Positions 60,341 through 64,000 of a DNA stretch of 64,000 nt are shown here, piece by piece. Position numbers and translations under genes: made by a program. Position 1 is the stretch's first letter. Every line of letters starts with the position of its first letter. Under the pieces are notes generated by a model. The model was not told the DNA's origin. It did no database searches and saw only the letters and a program-made list of their open reading frames with translations. The DNA comes from Pseudomonadota bacterium (GTDB taxonomy: Bacteria; Pseudomonadota; Gammaproteobacteria; Steroidobacterales; JBCBZW01): assembly GCA_039193195.1 (NCBI GenBank), contig JBCCWS010000002.1, positions 124,001-188,000 on the forward strand, in the 5' to 3' direction.

Positions 60341-61144
60341 ATGTGCCTACTGGCGATCGCCTGGCGCTGCCACCAGCGCTACGACCTCGTGTTCGTCGGC
60401 AACCGTGACGAGTTCTACGAACGCCCGACCCAGGCTGCCACCTGGTGGACAGCCGGCGAGCGGGACATGTTGGGAGGACGCGATCTGCTGGCCGGCGGCA
60501 CGTGGCTCGGCCTGCGTGGCGATGGCGCCTTTGCCACGGTCACCAACGTGCGTGAGCCGCGAGCTCGGCGCGATGGTGCCCGCTCTCGCGGGCATCTGAT
60601 CACCGCCCTGATGCGCGCCGATGATCCCCTTGGTGCTCTAGCGGGCCTTCGCGAGGATGGCGAGCGCTACGCCCACTACAACCTGCTGGCGGGCACGTTG
60701 ACGCCCACCCCCCGCTTGGCCTACCTCAACAACGTCGAAGGCGATCTCCGGCAAAATCTGCCTGCGGGCGTGTACGTGCTCAGCAATCACCGCCTTGATA
60801 CCCCTTGGCCAAAGGCGCAGCGCATACGCCGCGCGATCCAGAGCCTGGTCGATGAACCTTCCCGAGCGAGCGATGATCAAACGCTCATCGACGCCCTCTT
60901 CACCGTCATGAGCGACCGCAACCCTGCGCCCGACAACACGCTCCCGGCCACCGGTCTCTCCCCCGACCGCGAACGCGCCCTGTCGTCGCCGTTCATCGAG
61001 ACTCCCGGCTACGGAACGCGGGCGACCACCGTGATCCTGGCCCGCGCAGGCGGCGAGGCACGCTTCGTCGAGCAGGGCTACGAGGCTGGGGGCGTTGCCG
61101 GGGCGCGCGTCGACGAGCGATTTTCGCTAGGCCACAGAGCCTGA
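60341..61144 (+). CDS. NRDE/TANGO2 family protein
   Basis: A 267-residue protein starting MCLLAIAWRCHQRYDLVFVGNRDEFYERPT, with the NRDE signature and the invariant Cys2 of an N-terminal-nucleophile-like fold. LLAGGTWLGL, ATVTNVREPRARR and LSNHRLDTPWPK are also family segments. TANGO2 proteins are linked to haem and lipid handling in eukaryotes; bacterial roles are unclear. The stop TGA shares its A with the tamA ATG at 61144. Confidence 0.9.
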   Translation: MCLLAIAWRCHQRYDLVFVGNRDEFYERPTQAATWWTAGERDMLGGRDLLAGGTWLGLRGDGAFATVTNVREPRARRDGARSRGHLITALMRADDPLGALAGLREDGERYAHYNLLAGTLTPTPRLAYLNNVEGDLRQNLPAGVYVLSNHRLDTPWPKAQRIRRAIQSLVDEPSRASDDQTLIDALFTVMSDRNPAPDNTLPATGLSPDRERALSSPFIETPGYGTRATTVILARAGGEARFVEQGYEAGGVAGARVDERFSLGHRA

Positions 61145-62916
61145 TGGGCCAGATTCGCTTGCTAGGAGTGCGGCCGAGGGCCGTGGCCGCCAGAGCCATT
61201 TCGCTGTTGCCGCTCATCGCGCTCGCGGCAATGGCGGACACGGTGTCGGTCAGCCTTGGCGGCGTAGATGGGGAAGAGGCGAAGAACGTTCGCGCCTACC
61301 TAAGCCTAGCCCGAGCCGATGATGACGGTCGCGAACTCAATGCCCTCAACATACGCACTCTTCACAGCCGCGCCCCGCAGCAGATTGCCGAGGCGCTTCG
61401 GCCCTTTGGCTATTACGAACCCAAGGTAAGCAGCACGCTGACGGCGCCCATCGAGACGGATCAGGGCCAAGCTCCTTGGCAAGCGCGCTACGAGATCACC
61501 CTTGGTCCCGCCGTGCGCCTACAAGCAGTCGACCTGCAGCTGAGGGGGGAAGGCGCCGACGACCCTCGACTGGTCGGTCTGGTAGCCGCGATCCCCTTAC
61601 GCGAGGGTGACCGCCTATCCCATCCAGCGTACGAGCAGAGCAAGGGTCAGCTGCTCGAGATCGCCCAGGAGCTTGGCTACCGAGATGCCACCTTCACTAC
61701 GGCTCGTCTCGAAGTCGACCCGATGCGCGCCGAAGCCAAAGTCCAGCTCGCGTTCGACACCGGTATCGCTTACCACTTCGGTGAACTGCAGCTCGAGCAA
61801 GCGGTGATACTGGAGTCGCTCCTGCGTCGCTACGCCACCTTCAGCGCCGGCGACCCCTACTCTACGCAAGCACTGCTCGACTTCGAGTACCGCCTATTCG
61901 ACTCGGGCTACTTCGCCACCGTTACCTTAGAGCCCCTGGCGCCCGAGGGCGACGTAGTGCCGATCCGCCTCACCGCCACACCCGGCCCGCGTCGCGCATG
62001 GAATCTGCGCGGGGGCTATGGCACGGACACGGGCCCCCGCATCGGCGCAGGATTTGAGAGTCGCCGCCTGAACAGTCGCGGCCACCGCCTGCTCGCCAAC
62101 CTCGAACTGTCTCTACCACAGCAAGAGCTCGGTGCGGAGTACATCCTGCCCCTCAAGCGCCCCGCCAGTGATCAGCGCAGCTATCAACTGGGCATAGCTA
62201 ATCAAGAGCTTGGCGACACGGACAGCCGACGCGTCGAGACCGGGGTGCGCGAAACGCGACGGGACGGACCCTGGCAACGTATCCGCTACTTGCGCTACCG
62301 CGCCGAGCGCAACATCACAGGCGGTGACGAGAGTACTGCGCAGCTGCTGGTGCCGGGATACACGCTCGTACGCACCAGGAGCGACAACGTAACCTACCCC
62401 ACCCGAGGTACCTACCTAGAAGCGGATGTACACGGCGGTCTGGGCGATCTCCTCTCCGATACTAGCTTCCTGCAGCTGCGCACGGACTTGCGTTTCATCC
62501 ATCCTATAGGTAAACGCAATCGCCTGCTTTTGCGCGGCGAACTGGGCGCGATCATCGCCGAAGACTTCGACCAGCTACCCGCCTCGGAGCGGTTCTTCGC
62601 CGGCGGCGACCGAAGCGTCAGGGGGTTTGCCTTGAACGCACTCGGCCCACGCGATGAGGAAGACCAGGTGGTGGGAGGGCGCTATCTGCTGGTGGCGAGC
62701 GCGGAGTACGAGCAACGCATCGTCGGGCAGTGGGGCATCGGTGCATTCGTCGATGCGGGCAATGCCTTCAACGGCAGCGTCAACCTCGAAGCAGCTGCCG
62801 GGGTTGGCCTGCGTTGGCTGTCGCCGATCGGCATGGTGCGTTTCGACCTCGCTCACCCAATCACCGATGGCGGCGACGATTGGCGAATCCACTTCACTTT
62901 CGGTCCTGAGCTATGA
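61144..62916 (+). CDS. tamA: Translocation and assembly module outer-membrane protein TamA
   Basis: A 590-residue Omp85 protein. Residues about 1-30 carry the export signal, three POTRA domains fill about 35-290 (TLHSRAPQQIAEALRPFGYYEPKVSS, SYHFGELQLEQ, DFEYRLFDSGYFATVTLEP) and the C-terminal 16-strand barrel ends LAHPITDGGDDWRIHFTFGPEL. The lid-lock VRGF motif is present in RSVRGFALNALGPRDE. It works with TamB to assemble outer-membrane proteins or move phospholipids. Coupled to tamB by ATGA overlap at 62913. Confidence 0.94.
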   Translation: MGQIRLLGVRPRAVAARAISLLPLIALAAMADTVSVSLGGVDGEEAKNVRAYLSLARADDDGRELNALNIRTLHSRAPQQIAEALRPFGYYEPKVSSTLTAPIETDQGQAPWQARYEITLGPAVRLQAVDLQLRGEGADDPRLVGLVAAIPLREGDRLSHPAYEQSKGQLLEIAQELGYRDATFTTARLEVDPMRAEAKVQLAFDTGIAYHFGELQLEQAVILESLLRRYATFSAGDPYSTQALLDFEYRLFDSGYFATVTLEPLAPEGDVVPIRLTATPGPRRAWNLRGGYGTDTGPRIGAGFESRRLNSRGHRLLANLELSLPQQELGAEYILPLKRPASDQRSYQLGIANQELGDTDSRRVETGVRETRRDGPWQRIRYLRYRAERNITGGDESTAQLLVPGYTLVRTRSDNVTYPTRGTYLEADVHGGLGDLLSDTSFLQLRTDLRFIHPIGKRNRLLLRGELGAIIAEDFDQLPASERFFAGGDRSVRGFALNALGPRDEEDQVVGGRYLLVASAEYEQRIVGQWGIGAFVDAGNAFNGSVNLEAAAGVGLRWLSPIGMVRFDLAHPITDGGDDWRIHFTFGPEL

Positions 62917-64000
62917 GGCGAACTGCTCGCTGGTTGGCACTGGGCAGCGCCGCCACTGTGGCGATCGTTGCGCTCGCAGGCATCCTGCTGCTGGCCACAC
63001 CCCTGGGGACCTGGGCGGTGAGCCGTCTGCTGTTGCCGAACGCGCTGCCGAGCGGCGTGACGGTAAATGGCTTATCGGGTCGGCTCGGCAGCGAGCTGCA
63101 CTTCGCACAGGTGCAGGTAGTGGCGGATGGTCTGGTGGTGGACGTCTCCGATGCCACCGTCAAGTTCAATGCCTGGGGACTGCTGCTGGCGCCTCGGTCA
63201 CTAATCGTCGAGCGGCTAGCGATTGCTCGCGTGCAGGTTGAACAAGCGCCCACACAGGCCATCCAGAGCGCTCCGGTACCGGGTAACCCGCTACCGCTCG
63301 GTGCTCCCGAACTTCCGATCCACATCCGCGTTGAGGCCGTCGTCCTCGACGCGGTGGACGTAGAGAGCCTGAGCGGCGGGCATGCCACGATTACAGGGCT
63401 TCAAGCAGCTGCGCAGTGGAACGCCGATGGCGCCACCGTCGAAGACTTTCGCCTAACGGCAGAGCTAGCTTCGTCGCAGGCTACCCTTGCCAAGCTGCAG
63501 GCGCGCGGGCAAGCGAGATGGCCGAGCGATCCGCAGCAATCCACCCGGGTGCAACTGACTTTGGAAGGCAGTGCGGAGGGCTTGCCGCCGCTGGCGATCT
63601 CTACGAGCGTCGAGGGTGCTCTCGCCAAGCGCCCAGCATTTTCGATACGCAGCGCCGCACCACTCGCGGGCGTGCTCGAAGGCTGGGTGGAAGGGCTAGA
63701 GAGCCCGGCAACCCTTGAAGGAGAGGCGCGCCTGGTGGTAGCAGAGCCGATCGACCTTGCCACTATGGACGCTCGCCTGCCCCCGATCACGATGCGCGGC
63801 GAGCTTTCTACCCGACTGCAGGAGCGAACCTTAACGTCACAGCCTGAGTTGGAATTCGGCCTCGAGGCCTTCCACACCATCCCTTCCGACCAGCGCACAG
63901 CCACCTTGGAAGGCTCGCTAGCCTTACGCGGGGACATAGCGACACCCGATGGCCTTATCATTGAATCCCTGACGCTTCTTCTCGGTGCGAAGGAAGCACC
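62913..64000 (+). CDS. tamB: Translocation and assembly module inner-membrane protein TamB (N-terminal part)
   Basis: The first 362 codons of TamB; the gene continues past the window. A membrane anchor (LGSAATVAIVALAGILLLATPLGTWAVSRLLLP) leads into AsmA-like beta taco repeats (LHFAQVQVVADGLVVDVSDATVKFNAWGLLLAPRSLIVERLAIARVQVEQ). TamB bridges the periplasm and partners TamA, encoded immediately upstream. Confidence 0.93.
   Translation, partial: MRRTARWLALGSAATVAIVALAGILLLATPLGTWAVSRLLLPNALPSGVTVNGLSGRLGSELHFAQVQVVADGLVVDVSDATVKFNAWGLLLAPRSLIVERLAIARVQVEQAPTQAIQSAPVPGNPLPLGAPELPIHIRVEAVVLDAVDVESLSGGHATITGLQAAAQWNADGATVEDFRLTAELASSQATLAKLQARGQARWPSDPQQSTRVQLTLEGSAEGLPPLAISTSVEGALAKRPAFSIRSAAPLAGVLEGWVEGLESPATLEGEARLVVAEPIDLATMDARLPPITMRGELSTRLQERTLTSQPELEFGLEAFHTIPSDQRTATLEGSLALRGDIATPDGLIIESLTLLLGAKEA

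Noticed and set aside
1-64000. tRNA, rRNA or CRISPR arrays
   Set aside because: I saw no cloverleaf-like sequence, conserved rRNA stretch or regularly spaced direct repeat; the only regular repeat is inside the DUF4097 gene. A tRNAscan or CRISPR search was not possible here.

Overview
The window is GC-rich, almost fully coding chromosome of a gammaproteobacterium, with no rRNA, tRNA, CRISPR array, insertion sequence or prophage that I can see. The strongest taxonomic clue is the pyrE - dut - coaBC - radC - rpmB - rpmG - mutM neighbourhood, the same gene order as in E. coli, here interrupted by extra genes. A Pseudomonas-type DesA desaturase, a full-length FadE, an ExeA/GspB pair and a TamA/TamB pair agree with this. 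I cannot name the order or family.

Layout: 1-2.9 kb holds the end of a MarC membrane protein, a small acidic conserved protein, a Rieske ferredoxin and a PAT-family permease. 2.8-13.7 kb is the core block: xthA, pyrE, a DUF4124 protein, dut, coaBC, radC, then an inserted ECF sigma / anti-sigma / DUF4097 cassette, rpmB-rpmG with a clear promoter and terminator, desA and mutM. 13.7-20.6 kb has a DUF1294 protein, an unknown protein coupled to fadD, a Nudix hydrolase, a TlpA-like lipoprotein and an ABC exporter. 20.6-25.1 kb has a YvlD-like protein, a GntR (YtrA type)-ABC operon with a palindrome on its promoter, a two-EF-hand protein and a UDP-sulfoquinovose synthase homologue.

25.3-41 kb is the more accessory part. 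It carries an NtrC-type two-component pair, a membrane-anchored HTH-TPR protein, an 815-residue secreted protein of unknown family, a GlxA-type regulator followed by a lipoprotein hydrolase with a metal-binding-like motif, and a three-gene operon made of a polyaspartate-bearing periplasmic adaptor, a heavy-metal-type RND pump and an ABC-type solute-binding protein. 41-64 kb returns to housekeeping and envelope genes: mdh, fadE, a DUF3667 protein, YceI, dinB, a SprA-like protein, gspA-gspB, a one-chain FakA/FakB-like fatty acid kinase, a gluzincin peptidase, iorA-iorB, a YadGH-like ABC exporter, and nudC - NRDE - tamA - tamB (cut by the window end).

Themes across the window are fatty acid handling (desA, fadD, fadE, FakA-FakB fusion, possible sulfolipid synthesis), envelope biogenesis and stress (ECF cassette, GntR-ABC, GspA/B, TamA/B) and nucleotide or DNA hygiene (dut, xthA, mutM, radC, dinB, two Nudix enzymes). 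The best candidate for an undescribed system is the adaptor-RND-solute-binding-protein operon; the 815-residue secreted protein is the largest gene without a recognisable family.
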